The notes beneath the pieces were generated by a model. It saw only the letters and a list, made by a program, of their open reading frames with translations, did not search any database and was not told where the DNA came from. A program made the position numbers and the translations under genes. DNA of 11,303 nucleotides from Eubacterium sp. CAG:786 (lineage in GTDB: Bacteria; Bacillota; Clostridia; Oscillospirales; Ruminococcaceae): NCBI GenBank assembly GCA_000432175.1, contig HF989460.1:9421-20723 (forward strand). Direction: 5' to 3'. Each line of letters opens with the position of its first letter. Position 1 is the stretch's first letter. Shown here one piece after another: positions 1-7,312 of this stretch.

Positions 1-1270
1 CCTGCTCCTTGAGATAAATGAACTTCTCACAGATATGGCTTCCCAGCACACCTTTGATAAGCTCGTCCTTTTTCAGCTCCTCAAGCGCTTCCTCAAGGCT
101 GAGCGGAAGCGACTCTATACCGCGTTCTGCACGCTGCTCCGGCGTGAGGTCGTATATATTGTCGCTGACCTCTTCTGGAGGAGTCAGCCCGTTTCTTATC
201 CCGTCAAGTCCCGCTTCCAGACAGCAGGCAAGCGCCAGGTACGGATTTGCTGCGGAATCCGGCGAACGGAATTCCACTCTTGTTCCGGTGCCGCGCGCTG
301 CGGGTATCCTTATCAGCGGACTTCTGTTCTTGCAGCTCCAGGCGATGTCTGTGGGCGCTTCATAACCGGGGATAAGGCGCTTGTAGGAATTTACCAGCGG
401 GTCGCACACTGCGGTCAGCGCTTTTGCGTGCTTCATCAGACCTGCTATGAAGCAGTATGCCTCTTTGCTCAGACCGTTCTTCTTCGGGTCGGCAGGGTCG
501 TAGAATATATTCCTGCCGTCTTTGAACAGTGACATATTAAGGTGCATTCCGGAGCCGCTGACGCCCTCAACGGGCTTAGGCAGGAATGACGCGAACAGGT
601 TGTTCTTCTTTGCAATGGATTTCACCGCAAACTTGAACGCCATGATATCGTCCGCGGCTTTCAGCGCCTCGCTGTATTTGAAGTCGATCTCGTGCTGACC
701 GGCTGCGACCTCGTGGTGGGAAGCTTCGATCTCAAAGCCCATCTCCTCGAGTGCCAGAACTATCTGACGACGTACCTCGCCGCCGAGGTCCAGCGGCTCC
801 AGGTCGAAGTAGCCTGACTTGTCGTGAGTGACAGTGGTTGGTCTGCCGAACTCATCGTTATGGAATATGAAGAACTCGCACTCTGCTCCGACATTAAAAG
901 TATACCCCATTTCATCCGCCTTGTCAACACTTGATTGAAGTATATGACGGGGATCTCCGGCAAACGGATTTCCGTCCGGGTCGTGGATGCTGCATATCAT
1001 TCGTGCGACTGCGCTTTGCTTCGGACGCCATGGCACCAGTGTGAATGTGTCCGGGTCGGGTCGCAGGTACATATCCGATTCTTCCACCCTTGAAAAGCCC
1101 TCAATGGAGGAACCGTCAAAGGTGATCTTGTTGTTCAGTGCGTTTTCCAGCTGGGATTTCGGCACTGCCACATTCTTCATGTGACCGAGCATATCCGTGA
1201 ACTGAAGCCTGATGAATTCCACATCGTTATCCTTGATGATCTTTTCGATATCTTCGATGCCAAGGCTCAT
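1..1270 (-). CDS. glnA: Glutamine synthetase, type I (3' end outside window)
   Basis: Cytoplasmic ATP-dependent enzyme joining ammonia to glutamate to form glutamine. 423 codons are visible and the C-terminus lies beyond the left edge; the family is usually about 440 residues in the short class I-alpha form. Visible family motifs in order: FDGSSIEGF at about residues 51-59, metal-binding GAECEFF at 128-134, HEVAAGQHEIDF near 190, SGSGMHLN near 250, NSYKRLIPGYEAP near 310, and the RSPLIRIPAARG and RVEFRSPD block near 330-350. The region around NIYDLTPEQRAERG shows no long insertion, so this resembles I-alpha rather than the adenylylated I-beta type (inference). The ATG is chosen because GAGAGGTG precedes it by a suitable distance. 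It starts 22 nt after fmdA, as the last visible gene of the urt operon, where it can assimilate ammonia released from amides or urea. It may be a second glnA copy in the genome; this cannot be judged here. Confidence 0.96.
   Translation of the reverse strand, partial: MSLGIEDIEKIIKDNDVEFIRLQFTDMLGHMKNVAVPKSQLENALNNKITFDGSSIEGFSRVEESDMYLRPDPDTFTLVPWRPKQSAVARMICSIHDPDGNPFAGDPRHILQSSVDKADEMGYTFNVGAECEFFIFHNDEFGRPTTVTHDKSGYFDLEPLDLGGEVRRQIVLALEEMGFEIEASHHEVAAGQHEIDFKYSEALKAADDIMAFKFAVKSIAKKNNLFASFLPKPVEGVSGSGMHLNMSLFKDGRNIFYDPADPKKNGLSKEAYCFIAGLMKHAKALTAVCDPLVNSYKRLIPGYEAPTDIAWSCKNRSPLIRIPAARGTGTRVEFRSPDSAANPYLALACCLEAGLDGIRNGLTPPEEVSDNIYDLTPEQRAERGIESLPLSLEEALEELKKDELIKGVLGSHICEKFIYLKEQ
899..927 (-). 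promoter_or_regulatory. Promoter-like sequence inside glnA
   Basis: On the minus strand, TTGACA (922-927) and TATACT (899-904) are separated by exactly 17 nt and point in the direction of glnA transcription. It falls over codons of about residues 115-124 of glutamine synthetase. This is a near-consensus sigma-A match, but it is inside a well-conserved coding region and no sensible start for a shorter protein follows, so it may be fortuitous. Confidence 0.25.
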
Positions 1271-1292
1271 TGAATATCACCTCTCATACGTA

Positions 1293-2198
1293 TTACAGAT
1301 ACTTTTTCTTTACCTTTGCAACAAGGGAGTAGAAAGTGTCTACCATGTTGCCGACGTACATTTCGCCGCACTGGGTCAGGGCTTCATAGGCTTCAAGCTC
1401 GTCCCAGCCGTAGTCCTCGACCATCCACTTGATAAGCTCGGTGTATGCGATGCGCGCGGAATCCTCCATCGGCTTTGCGCTGCCGACGCACATGATGTAT
1501 TCATCGTTCTCGATGCGCGGCCAGCTTATGTGCTTTCCTTTCAGTACGGTGAATTTCAGCGTTGCCTTGCCGTTTATCTCCAGTGCGGTGCCGATAAGTT
1601 CACCGTCGCCCTGACGCGCGTGGCAGTCGCCGATATAGAACATCGCGCCGTCGCACTTGACAGGCAGGTATACCTTGTTTCCGGGGCAGATGTCCGTTAC
1701 GTCCATGTTGCCGCCCTGGTCGAACGGAGTCAGCGCGGATATAGCCTCCATGTCAGGGGCGGTCGCGATGGTTCCGAAGAACGGACGCCACTCGTAGCAC
1801 AGCTTGTCGTTGCAGCGGAACATGTTGCCCTCTTTCTTGTATATCCACACTTTTTCGCCAAGGGGAGGATTGAGGAACGGTGTCGTCGGAGTGGAAACAA
1901 GTCCGCCGAAATTCGGCTGGTTGCAGCTTACGGCGTAATCGCGGTCGGCTTCGATATTTACTATCTCAACGCACAGCGTGTCGCCGGCTTCCGCGCCCTC
2001 GATGAATATAGGTCCGGTCTGTGGGTTGAGGTACTTGCCAAGTACCTTAGAGGGGAGGTCGTCCTCGGATTTGATCCTGTCCTCGAATGCGTCAAGGGTG
2101 TGGATAACCACGGTCTCGCCCTGCTTTACCCTTGCGATGGGTTCAAGATATCTGCTGAATGCGTATGAATAAGCGCCCGGCTGTCTGATCTCTGTCAT
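1293..2198 (-). CDS. fmdA: Acetamidase/formamidase family amidohydrolase
   Basis: Predicted cytoplasmic hydrolase of short aliphatic amides, giving a carboxylate (formate or acetate) plus ammonia. The 301-residue protein resembles the FmdA/AmdA family across its length. Recognisable stretches are FIEGAEAGDTLCVEI near residues 69-83, the asparagine/proline-rich NPPLGEKVW segment near 110, and the hallmark GDCHARQGDGE near 190-200, which supplies His, Asp and Glu residues expected at the metal/active site. There is no signal peptide. It is shorter than the roughly 400-residue formamidase of Methylophilus and close to the shorter bacterial acetamidases (from memory). It starts at an ATG preceded by AGAAAGGA, 15 nt after the urtE stop, and is followed 22 nt later by glnA, so it is embedded in the transporter operon. 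Which amide it prefers cannot be told from the sequence. Confidence 0.9.
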   Translation of the reverse strand: MTEIRQPGAYSYAFSRYLEPIARVKQGETVVIHTLDAFEDRIKSEDDLPSKVLGKYLNPQTGPIFIEGAEAGDTLCVEIVNIEADRDYAVSCNQPNFGGLVSTPTTPFLNPPLGEKVWIYKKEGNMFRCNDKLCYEWRPFFGTIATAPDMEAISALTPFDQGGNMDVTDICPGNKVYLPVKCDGAMFYIGDCHARQGDGELIGTALEINGKATLKFTVLKGKHISWPRIENDEYIMCVGSAKPMEDSARIAYTELIKWMVEDYGWDELEAYEALTQCGEMYVGNMVDTFYSLVAKVKKKYL

Positions 2199-2213
2199 GA
2201 TATATCGTCCTTT

Positions 2214-2915
2214 CTATACTGTAAGATACTGCTTTATAACTTCATTATCGTTGACCTGCGCCTTGTCCAGCGAGGCGATTATCTGTCCCTTGTCGAGGAC
2301 GTATGCGCGCTCGGTTATCTGCTGAATAAGTCCCATGTGCTGTTCGACCATGAGTACTGTAAGTCCAAGCTCACGGCTTATCTTCTCCACGATTTCGCCC
2401 ATCTGGGATACTATGTTCGGCTGAACGCCTTCGCTCGGCTCGTCCAGCAGGAGTATCTTCGGGTCTCCGACGAGCACTCTGCCGATGGAAAGCATCGCCT
2501 GTTCGCCGCCGCTCATGCTTCCTGCCATCTGCTTGCGGCGCTCCGCCAGCCGCGGGAAGTATTCGTATACCATGTCGTAATTGCCCTTTTTGCCGGCGGT
2601 GTTTATCATGCTGCCCATCTTCATGTTCTCTTCAACGGTCAGTCCGGGGAATATGCCGTGACCCTGCGGGACGTATCCGATCCCGGCTTTGGCGCGGTTG
2701 TGCGCTTTCATCTTTGTGATATCATCGCCGTCGAACTCGATGGAGCCGCGGGAAGTCTTTATCAGACCTATCAGCGTTTTCATGAATGTGGATTTACCCA
2801 CACCGTTGCGCCCGATTATCGAAACGATCTCGCCCTTGTCAACCGAAACGGAGATGTCGTTGATGACCATTATCCTGTCGTAACCGGAGGTCACACCCTT
2901 TGCTTCAAGGATCAT
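2214..2915 (-). CDS. urtE: Urea/amide ABC transporter ATP-binding protein UrtE
   Basis: One of two cytoplasmic ATPases powering the importer. The 233 residues hold a complete ABC domain: Walker A GRNGVGKST at 35-43, Q-loop Gln84, signature MSGGEQ at 134-139, Walker B ILLLDEP at 154-160 and the switch histidine His193 in VEQH. It is LivF-like. The LDEPSEGVQPNIV stretch following Walker B is close to the pattern of UrtE proteins (recalled, not searched). The RBS AAAGGAG lies in the 18-nt gap after urtD. Placement next to urtD and after the permeases matches the urtABCDE order. A general branched-chain amino-acid transporter is the alternative, but the binding protein and the amidase neighbours argue for urea or amides. 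Confidence 0.9.
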   Translation of the reverse strand: MILEAKGVTSGYDRIMVINDISVSVDKGEIVSIIGRNGVGKSTFMKTLIGLIKTSRGSIEFDGDDITKMKAHNRAKAGIGYVPQGHGIFPGLTVEENMKMGSMINTAGKKGNYDMVYEYFPRLAERRKQMAGSMSGGEQAMLSIGRVLVGDPKILLLDEPSEGVQPNIVSQMGEIVEKISRELGLTVLMVEQHMGLIQQITERAYVLDKGQIIASLDKAQVNDNEVIKQYLTV

Positions 2916-2933
2916 AATTTTCCGCTCCTTTCG

Positions 2934-3656
2934 TCAGACGTTTCCGAGATAAATCTGCTTTACTCCCGGATCATTGCTTATTTCATCGACGGTGCCGTAT
3001 GCAAACTTTCTTCCATAGTGCATTACTGTGACTTTCTGCGCGATCTGGCGTACGAAATCCATGTCATGGTCGATGAAAAGGATCGTAAGCCCGGTCGCGT
3101 TCAGTTCGTTGACAAGCTCTGCCGTGAATGCGGTCTCTTCGGGCCCCATTCCGGCTGCCGGCTCGTCAAGGAGCAGCAGCTCCGGCTTGGAGGACAGCGC
3201 CATTGCTATTTCAAGCCACTGCTGCTGTCCGTGGGACATATTGTGGACAGGAGGGTTGCCGAGCTTGTCCAGCTTCACGAGTTTTATCAGCCGCTCGGTC
3301 TCCTCGTCCAGCTTTGCAGCGGGTATGTAGTTGCCCGCCGCGATGCGGATATTTTCACGCATCGTCAGTTCCTCAAATACGCCGGGCACCTGCATTTTGA
3401 TGCTCAGTCCGTTGCGGGCGCGCTTTGCAGCGCTCATATTCGTGATATCCACGCCCTTGAATTTTACTCTTCCGGAGGATACCGGGTACAATCCGGTGAT
3501 GAGCTTGAACACTGTGGTCTTGCCGGCGCCGTTAGGTCCGATAAGGCAGTGAACTTCTCCCTTTTGTACCTTGAAGTCGAAGTCCTCTACCGCCTGGATA
3601 CCGCCAAACTGCTTCGATACCTTTATCAGTTCGAGAATGGTGTTGTCTTCGCTCAT
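2934..3656 (-). CDS. urtD: Urea/amide ABC transporter ATP-binding protein UrtD
   Basis: Second cytoplasmic ATPase of the importer, LivG-like, 240 residues. Walker A GPNGAGKTT lies at 40-48, the Q-loop at Gln89 and Walker B LLLLDEP at 160-166, followed by AAGMGPEET, with switch His197 in IDHD. The signature is MSHGQQQWLEI (140-150) rather than LSGGQ. A histidine at this place and the following QWLEI are typical of UrtD and help separate it from LivG (family knowledge). The start codon overlaps the urtC stop as ATGA, indicating translational coupling, with a GGAGGTG ribosome site 8 nt upstream. All ATPase motifs look intact, so a functional UrtD/UrtE heterodimer is expected. Confidence 0.92.
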   Translation of the reverse strand: MSEDNTILELIKVSKQFGGIQAVEDFDFKVQKGEVHCLIGPNGAGKTTVFKLITGLYPVSSGRVKFKGVDITNMSAAKRARNGLSIKMQVPGVFEELTMRENIRIAAGNYIPAAKLDEETERLIKLVKLDKLGNPPVHNMSHGQQQWLEIAMALSSKPELLLLDEPAAGMGPEETAFTAELVNELNATGLTILFIDHDMDFVRQIAQKVTVMHYGRKFAYGTVDEISNDPGVKQIYLGNV

Positions 3657-4702
3657 GCCTTTTCACCTCCGTCTTTGAGTGTGTTTATCCCCTTTCCCGC
3701 GAACAGCCGTGCGATGGCTCTGTCGCAGATGTCAAACAGCGACGCGATGATACCGTTGGGGACGAACAGTATAACAAGGATCAGAATAAGTCCGAGAATT
3801 ATCAGCGCGAACTGGCTGCCGCTGGAGGACAGATGGTTTGCGATAATGCTGTATGCCACTGAGAATATAAGCGCCGCGGTGGGATTCTTGCGTCCGCCGG
3901 CTGCAACCAGGACTACCACCAGTGTAGAAGCGTCCAGACCGAGATTGCTCGGTGTGATGTAATTGCCCCATGCGGCATAGAGAACGCCTGCAAGTCCTGC
4001 GATAGCGCCGCCGACAGTGAATACGATCACCTGTATCTTCTTAACGTTATAGCCGAAGAGCTCGCTTCTGGTGCGGTTCTCGCGGATAGCGAGCAGCGCA
4101 TAGCCGACCTTGGTGCGCTTGAGTACTCTCAGCGCGATGTATACGGCTGCCAGGACGATGAACGTTACGTAATAGAACGCCACCTTATCGCACTTGAAAT
4201 CACCGAAATACAGCGTCGGGATCTTTGTGAGTCCGTTGAATCCGCCGAGGGCTACATCGCCTATCTTCCACTGGGATCCTGCGGTCTGACCCATGAACGT
4301 TGCCAGCGCTATCGTGAAGCACATCGTGATAAGTCCGACGAATACGTCGTTTATCCCGCCGTAGAACATGAAGTAACCGAGTATCGCAGCCACCAGCGCG
4401 GCAAGAACCACTCCGATAAGCAGCGCGACCGGCGTCAGAGCGGTGTCGCCCCACATTTTCGCAAGGATACCATAGGTGTAGCCGCCGATTCCGAAGAATG
4501 CAGCCTGACCGAAGCTGAAGATTCCGGTATAGCCCCAGATGAGCGCTATGCTCAGTCCCATCAGCGCGGTGGTGTAGAAGTAGGAATATACGCTGACCTT
4601 GTACGCGCTCATGAATGTCGGGAGCAGCGCTGCAGCCAGTATCAGAAGTAGTGAAACGACGTTCTCAGTTGACAGGAATGATTTAAGTCTTGGTCTTAGC
4701 AT
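3653..4702 (-). CDS. urtC: Urea/amide ABC transporter permease UrtC
   Basis: Inner-membrane permease of the LivM/UrtC family, 349 residues. A short cationic N-terminus (MLRPRLK) is followed by many hydrophobic segments. The conserved GYTGIFSFGQAAFFGIGGY block is at about 57-75, and the cytoplasmic loop AIRENRTRSELFGYNV, which normally contacts an ATPase, is near 204-219. The C-terminus is a basic, soluble tail. The gene starts within the last 20 nt of urtB, preceded by GGAGGT, and ends in a 4-nt overlap with urtD. It should form the transmembrane pore with UrtB. Substrate cannot be deduced from the permease alone; a LivM-type amino-acid permease is the alternative reading. Confidence 0.91.
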   Translation of the reverse strand: MLRPRLKSFLSTENVVSLLLILAAALLPTFMSAYKVSVYSYFYTTALMGLSIALIWGYTGIFSFGQAAFFGIGGYTYGILAKMWGDTALTPVALLIGVVLAALVAAILGYFMFYGGINDVFVGLITMCFTIALATFMGQTAGSQWKIGDVALGGFNGLTKIPTLYFGDFKCDKVAFYYVTFIVLAAVYIALRVLKRTKVGYALLAIRENRTRSELFGYNVKKIQVIVFTVGGAIAGLAGVLYAAWGNYITPSNLGLDASTLVVVLVAAGGRKNPTAALIFSVAYSIIANHLSSSGSQFALIILGLILILVILFVPNGIIASLFDICDRAIARLFAGKGINTLKDGGEKA

Positions 4703-5570
4703 GTTTCTTGACCTCCGCTTTCTTTCTGATGGAGTCTACAAGTCCGGAGAAGCCCTTGGGAACCACGCGGATAAAGATTATCGCAACTATCAGCAGTCCA
4801 ACTCTGCCGACGAAGGTGCCGTAAGCCATTTCCAGCGCGCTTCTGACAAGACCGAGGGCGCCGCCTGCGAGAACTGTGCCGACCAGCGGATTGGTTCCGC
4901 CGACGATTACCGTTACGAAACTCTCCATCATGAAGTTCTGACCGATGTCGGGAGTTATGGACATGGTAGGCGCGTAAAGTCCGCCGCAAAGCCCTGCAAG
5001 AGCAGAGCCGAACGCGAATGTCAGCGCGTACATCTTGCCGGAGTTCACGCCCATGGAGCTTGCGATGCCGCAGTTCTGCATCGTTGCCCTTGCATGGAGC
5101 CCTATCTTCGTGCGCATGAACAGCAGGAACACACCCACTACCAGCAGCACGGCGATACCAGCCAGTACCATTCTGTAGATGGAGTATTTCGTGCCGTCAA
5201 CGGTGAAGGAGCCGAGCGGGGTAGATGTTCCGGCTATCGACGAGCCGAAAAGCACTCGCATTCCCTGACACATCACCAGGCTTATGCCCCATGTCGCCAC
5301 GACTGAATCCAGTGGGCGGCTGTAAAGATGACAGATGATGAGCCGGTCGATTATAATTCCGAAAATGCCTGTTCCGAGCGTCCCGAAGAGGATAGCCAGC
5401 GGCAGCGGAACGCCGTTGGTCGCGAAGAATGTTGTTATGTATGCTCCCAGCATGATAAACTCGCCGTGAGCAAGGTTGATGATACCCATCATTCCGAATA
5501 TGATCGACAGTCCCATGGCGGACAGCACCAGGAATGAGAAGTTATCGCAGAACTGATATAAATAGGTCAT
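4683..5570 (-). CDS. urtB: Urea/amide ABC transporter permease UrtB
   Basis: Inner-membrane permease of the LivH/UrtB family, 295 residues. It has about eight hydrophobic segments, the family motif GLSIIFGMMGIINLAHGEF at residues 20-38, and the loop GLHARATMQNCGIASSMGVN near 177-196, which resembles the ATPase-coupling loop of LivH-like permeases. The C-terminal tail is lysine-rich. It lacks the long N-terminal extension found in many proteobacterial UrtB proteins, so it is the compact form. A strong GGAGGTGAT site precedes the ATG, and its 3' end overlaps urtC by 20 nt. It is separated from urtA by 85 nt carrying a stable hairpin, the only sizeable gap inside the operon. Confidence 0.91.
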   Translation of the reverse strand: MTYLYQFCDNFSFLVLSAMGLSIIFGMMGIINLAHGEFIMLGAYITTFFATNGVPLPLAILFGTLGTGIFGIIIDRLIICHLYSRPLDSVVATWGISLVMCQGMRVLFGSSIAGTSTPLGSFTVDGTKYSIYRMVLAGIAVLLVVGVFLLFMRTKIGLHARATMQNCGIASSMGVNSGKMYALTFAFGSALAGLCGGLYAPTMSITPDIGQNFMMESFVTVIVGGTNPLVGTVLAGGALGLVRSALEMAYGTFVGRVGLLIVAIIFIRVVPKGFSGLVDSIRKKAEVKKHAKTKT

Positions 5571-5591
5571 CTTATCACCTCCGGATAAAGA

Positions 5592-5635
5592 ATGCCGGTC
5601 GGGTACGGAACGAAACGCCGTTTCCCGACCGGCAT
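5592..5635 (-). promoter_or_regulatory. Intercistronic hairpin between urtA and urtB
   Basis: A perfect 12-bp stem (5592-5603 with 5624-5635) encloses a 20-nt loop that can form a further ACGG/CCGT stem. On the transcript it lies just after the urtA stop and before the urtB ribosome site, which stays outside the stem. The bases after it on the minus strand are only weakly T-rich (TTCTTTAT), so it looks like an RNA-stabilising or partial-termination hairpin rather than a full terminator. Such structures after binding-protein genes commonly raise binding-protein levels above those of the permease (established for several ABC operons; inferred here). Confidence 0.75.
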
Positions 5636-5655
5636 CATTACCGTGCTATATTTGG

Positions 5656-6945
5656 TTAGTCAAGGGGTGTGTACTGCTCGTTGGGAGCGCTCTCTCTGAG
5701 GTCGATGCCCTTTACAGAGGACAGCCAGTCAGGCTTTACAGCTTCCCAGGTCTTTTCAAGTGTGAGGCTGTGGTCAGCGTTGCACTTGAAGAGGTATACG
5801 TTTCTGATCGCGTGGTGTGTTGCGCCGTCTACAGTTACCGTACCGGCAGGGCCGTCATAGCTGATCTCGCCGGATTCAAGAGCCTTGATGACTTCGTCAA
5901 CGTCTGTTGTGCCAGCCTTTTCTACGGCTGCCTTGTAGAGGTAGATACCGGTGTACTCGGATTCAGCCTCCATGCCGATGTAAGGCTCATCGGGGAACAT
6001 TGCGTGCCATCTGTCCTTGAAGTCGTTGGAAGCGGGAGTGTCAAGCTCCTCAACATAGGTAGCCGTTACATACATGTTTTCAAGTGCCGGAGGAGTGAAG
6101 CGCTTGTGCTCGTAGCCCTGCGCGATATTTACGGTAGTTGCCATCGGGCAGCCCTCGATACCGCTTGTGCCCCACTGCTCATAGAAAGAGGACTGTGCCG
6201 TGCCGACAAGCAGTGTTACAAGGAAGTCCGGCTGTGCAGCCTGGATATTTGCGATGGTGCTGGAGAACTGGGAAACCTCCAGCGGGATAAATTCCTCGCC
6301 GACCAGCTCGCCGCCGTTCTTTTCGATCTCCTGCTCTACCCACATTGTGCTGATCTGACCGAAGTTGTAGTCAGCTGCGATGATGTAAGCCTTGGGACCG
6401 TATTCATCTATCATACCCTCGATAAGCGTTGTGATCTGATGCTCCGGGATAGCGCCGGTGCAGAATACGTTATGTGAAGCCACGCCGCCCTCGTACTGGT
6501 TATTATAGAACAGCAGCGCGTTGTTTTCCTCTACGATGGGTCTTACCGCCTCGCGGGAAGCCGACGTGTAGCAGCCCATGATGACGTCTACATTATCCTC
6601 AAGGATAAACTTGTTCATCATTTCCTGGTATACGCTGTTGTCAGACTGACCATCTGCAAATACCATCTCTACCTGTTTGCCGTTGATACCTCCGGCAGCG
6701 TTGATCTCGCTGATCGCAAGCTGTGCGCCGTGGTATTTCTGAACGCCTACCAGCGAGTTATCGCCGGAAATATCCTCAAGTACGCCGATCTTGATGGTGT
6801 CGCTGTCGGAGGCTGCCGAGCTGCCGGAGCTGCCGTCCGCCGATGAACCTCCGGCTGATGAATTGCTGCCGCCGGAACATGCTGTCAGTGTGAATGCAGC
6901 TGTTACGCAGGCGAGGATCGCGCTTAATCTTCTTTTCAGTTTCAT
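5656..6945 (-). CDS. urtA: Urea/short-chain-amide ABC transporter substrate-binding lipoprotein UrtA
   Basis: Surface-anchored substrate receptor of the importer, 429 residues. The signal peptide starts MKLKRR and ends in lipobox LTAC with Cys23 as the lipidated residue. A Ser/Gly/Asp-rich linker of about 25 residues follows, then a type I periplasmic-binding fold of the Peripla_BP_5/UrtA-FmdD-AmiC kind. Typical segments are IKIGVLEDISGD, INAAGGINGKQVEMVFADG, GCYTSASREAVRPIVE, LLFYNNQYEGG, AADYNFGQ and YDGPAGTVTVDGATHH near the C-terminus. The LFY-x-x-QYEG and SASR motifs are shared with UrtA and FmdD; the DYNFGQ form recalls the FmdD-like branch more than cyanobacterial UrtA (from memory). 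It is the first gene of the operon, with a purine-rich AGGAAAGGAAAG ribosome site and a promoter about 60 nt upstream. Exact substrate (urea, acetamide, formamide or a related amide) is unresolved. Confidence 0.9.
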   Translation of the reverse strand: MKLKRRLSAILACVTAAFTLTACSGGSNSSAGGSSADGSSGSSAASDSDTIKIGVLEDISGDNSLVGVQKYHGAQLAISEINAAGGINGKQVEMVFADGQSDNSVYQEMMNKFILEDNVDVIMGCYTSASREAVRPIVEENNALLFYNNQYEGGVASHNVFCTGAIPEHQITTLIEGMIDEYGPKAYIIAADYNFGQISTMWVEQEIEKNGGELVGEEFIPLEVSQFSSTIANIQAAQPDFLVTLLVGTAQSSFYEQWGTSGIEGCPMATTVNIAQGYEHKRFTPPALENMYVTATYVEELDTPASNDFKDRWHAMFPDEPYIGMEAESEYTGIYLYKAAVEKAGTTDVDEVIKALESGEISYDGPAGTVTVDGATHHAIRNVYLFKCNADHSLTLEKTWEAVKPDWLSSVKGIDLRESAPNEQYTPLD

Positions 6946-7002
6946 AGTCTTTCTTTCCTTTCCTTTTGTTCAGCCGGTTTTGTGTTTCCGTGCTATGGTC
7001 AT

Positions 7003-7031
7003 ATTATAACCCCAAACACCCGGAATGAAAA
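7003..7031 (-). promoter_or_regulatory. Promoter of the urt operon
   Basis: On the minus strand a perfect -10 TATAAT (7003-7008) lies 17 nt from TTTTCA (7026-7031), which matches TTGACA at four of six positions. Transcription would begin near 6995, giving a leader of about 50 nt before urtA that is too short for a riboswitch. The imperfect -35 suits activator-dependent control. Confidence 0.6.
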
Positions 7032-7037
7032 TGCAGT

Positions 7038-7072
7038 AATTTTTGATTTTCCCCCTAAAAATTATTGATTTT
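7038..7072. repeat. AT-rich direct repeat upstream of the urt promoter
   Basis: AATTTTTGATTTT (7038-7050) and AATTATTGATTTT (7060-7072) match at 12 of 13 positions and are offset by 22 bp, about two helical turns. The pair begins 6 bp upstream of the putative -35 of the urt promoter, where an activator would bind. The region is AT-rich, so coincidence remains possible. Confidence 0.4.
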
Positions 7073-7229
7073 GCAATTTTAAAAATAAATTCTTGCATTT
7101 TACCTCTATATAAAATACAAGGCTCCGGAATATACGGTAAAAAAGCGGCTGTATTGCCGATTGCGATAAATATATGGTATTGCAGGCAGTGCACCTAAAA
7201 ATTTTCCGGGGTTATCAAAATATATTCCG

Positions 7230-7258
7230 TTGTGCAAATCTGAAAGTGCTGATATAAT
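7230..7258 (+). promoter_or_regulatory. Promoter of the nitrilase-family operon
   Basis: TTGTGC (7230-7235), a 17-nt spacer, then TATAAT (7253-7258) preceded by TGA, making an extended -10. Only TTG of the -35 fits the consensus, but the extended -10 compensates. The start of transcription would be near 7265, about 48 nt before the ATG at 7313. Confidence 0.65.
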
Positions 7259-7312
7259 AAAATTCAAAGAAAGGCGGAGCGTATCCGTTATAAGAAAGGA
7301 ATTGACACGAAC

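Larger units (their letters stand above)
6946..7312. other. Divergent intergenic region between urtA and the amidase operon
   Basis: This 367-nt AT-rich stretch separates two divergently transcribed units and contains a sigma-A-like promoter for each, plus a phased direct repeat described separately. The middle part (about 7105-7225) shows no convincing gene, RNA structure or riboswitch. A 9-bp inverted pair, CGGAATATA (7126-7134) and TATATTCCG (7221-7229), is far apart and may be chance. No clear TnrA/GlnR-type TGTNA-N7-TNACA site was found by eye. The shared layout suggests that transporter and amidases could be co-regulated from here (inference). Confidence 0.7.

Noticed and set aside
1212..2168. 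318-codon plus-strand frame antisense to fmdA and the start of glnA
   Set aside because: Shadow of conserved minus-strand genes, with no ribosome site or recognisable domain.
2337..3962. Very long open frame (541 codons) on the plus strand opposite urtE and urtD
   Set aside because: It lies entirely antisense to two genes with intact ATPase motifs, has no family resemblance, and reflects codon bias of the opposite strand.
5770..6477. 235-codon plus-strand frame antisense to urtA
   Set aside because: Opposite a convincing lipoprotein gene; composition is low in recognisable protein features.
7138..7161. Possible minus-strand terminator CGGC-AATACA-GCCG followed by C and six T
   Set aside because: The stem is only 4 bp and there is no minus-strand gene upstream for it to end.
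6946..7312. Riboswitch or GlnR/TnrA box in the divergent region
   Set aside because: Predicted leaders are only about 50 nt each and no TGTNA-N7-TNACA palindrome was found by eye.
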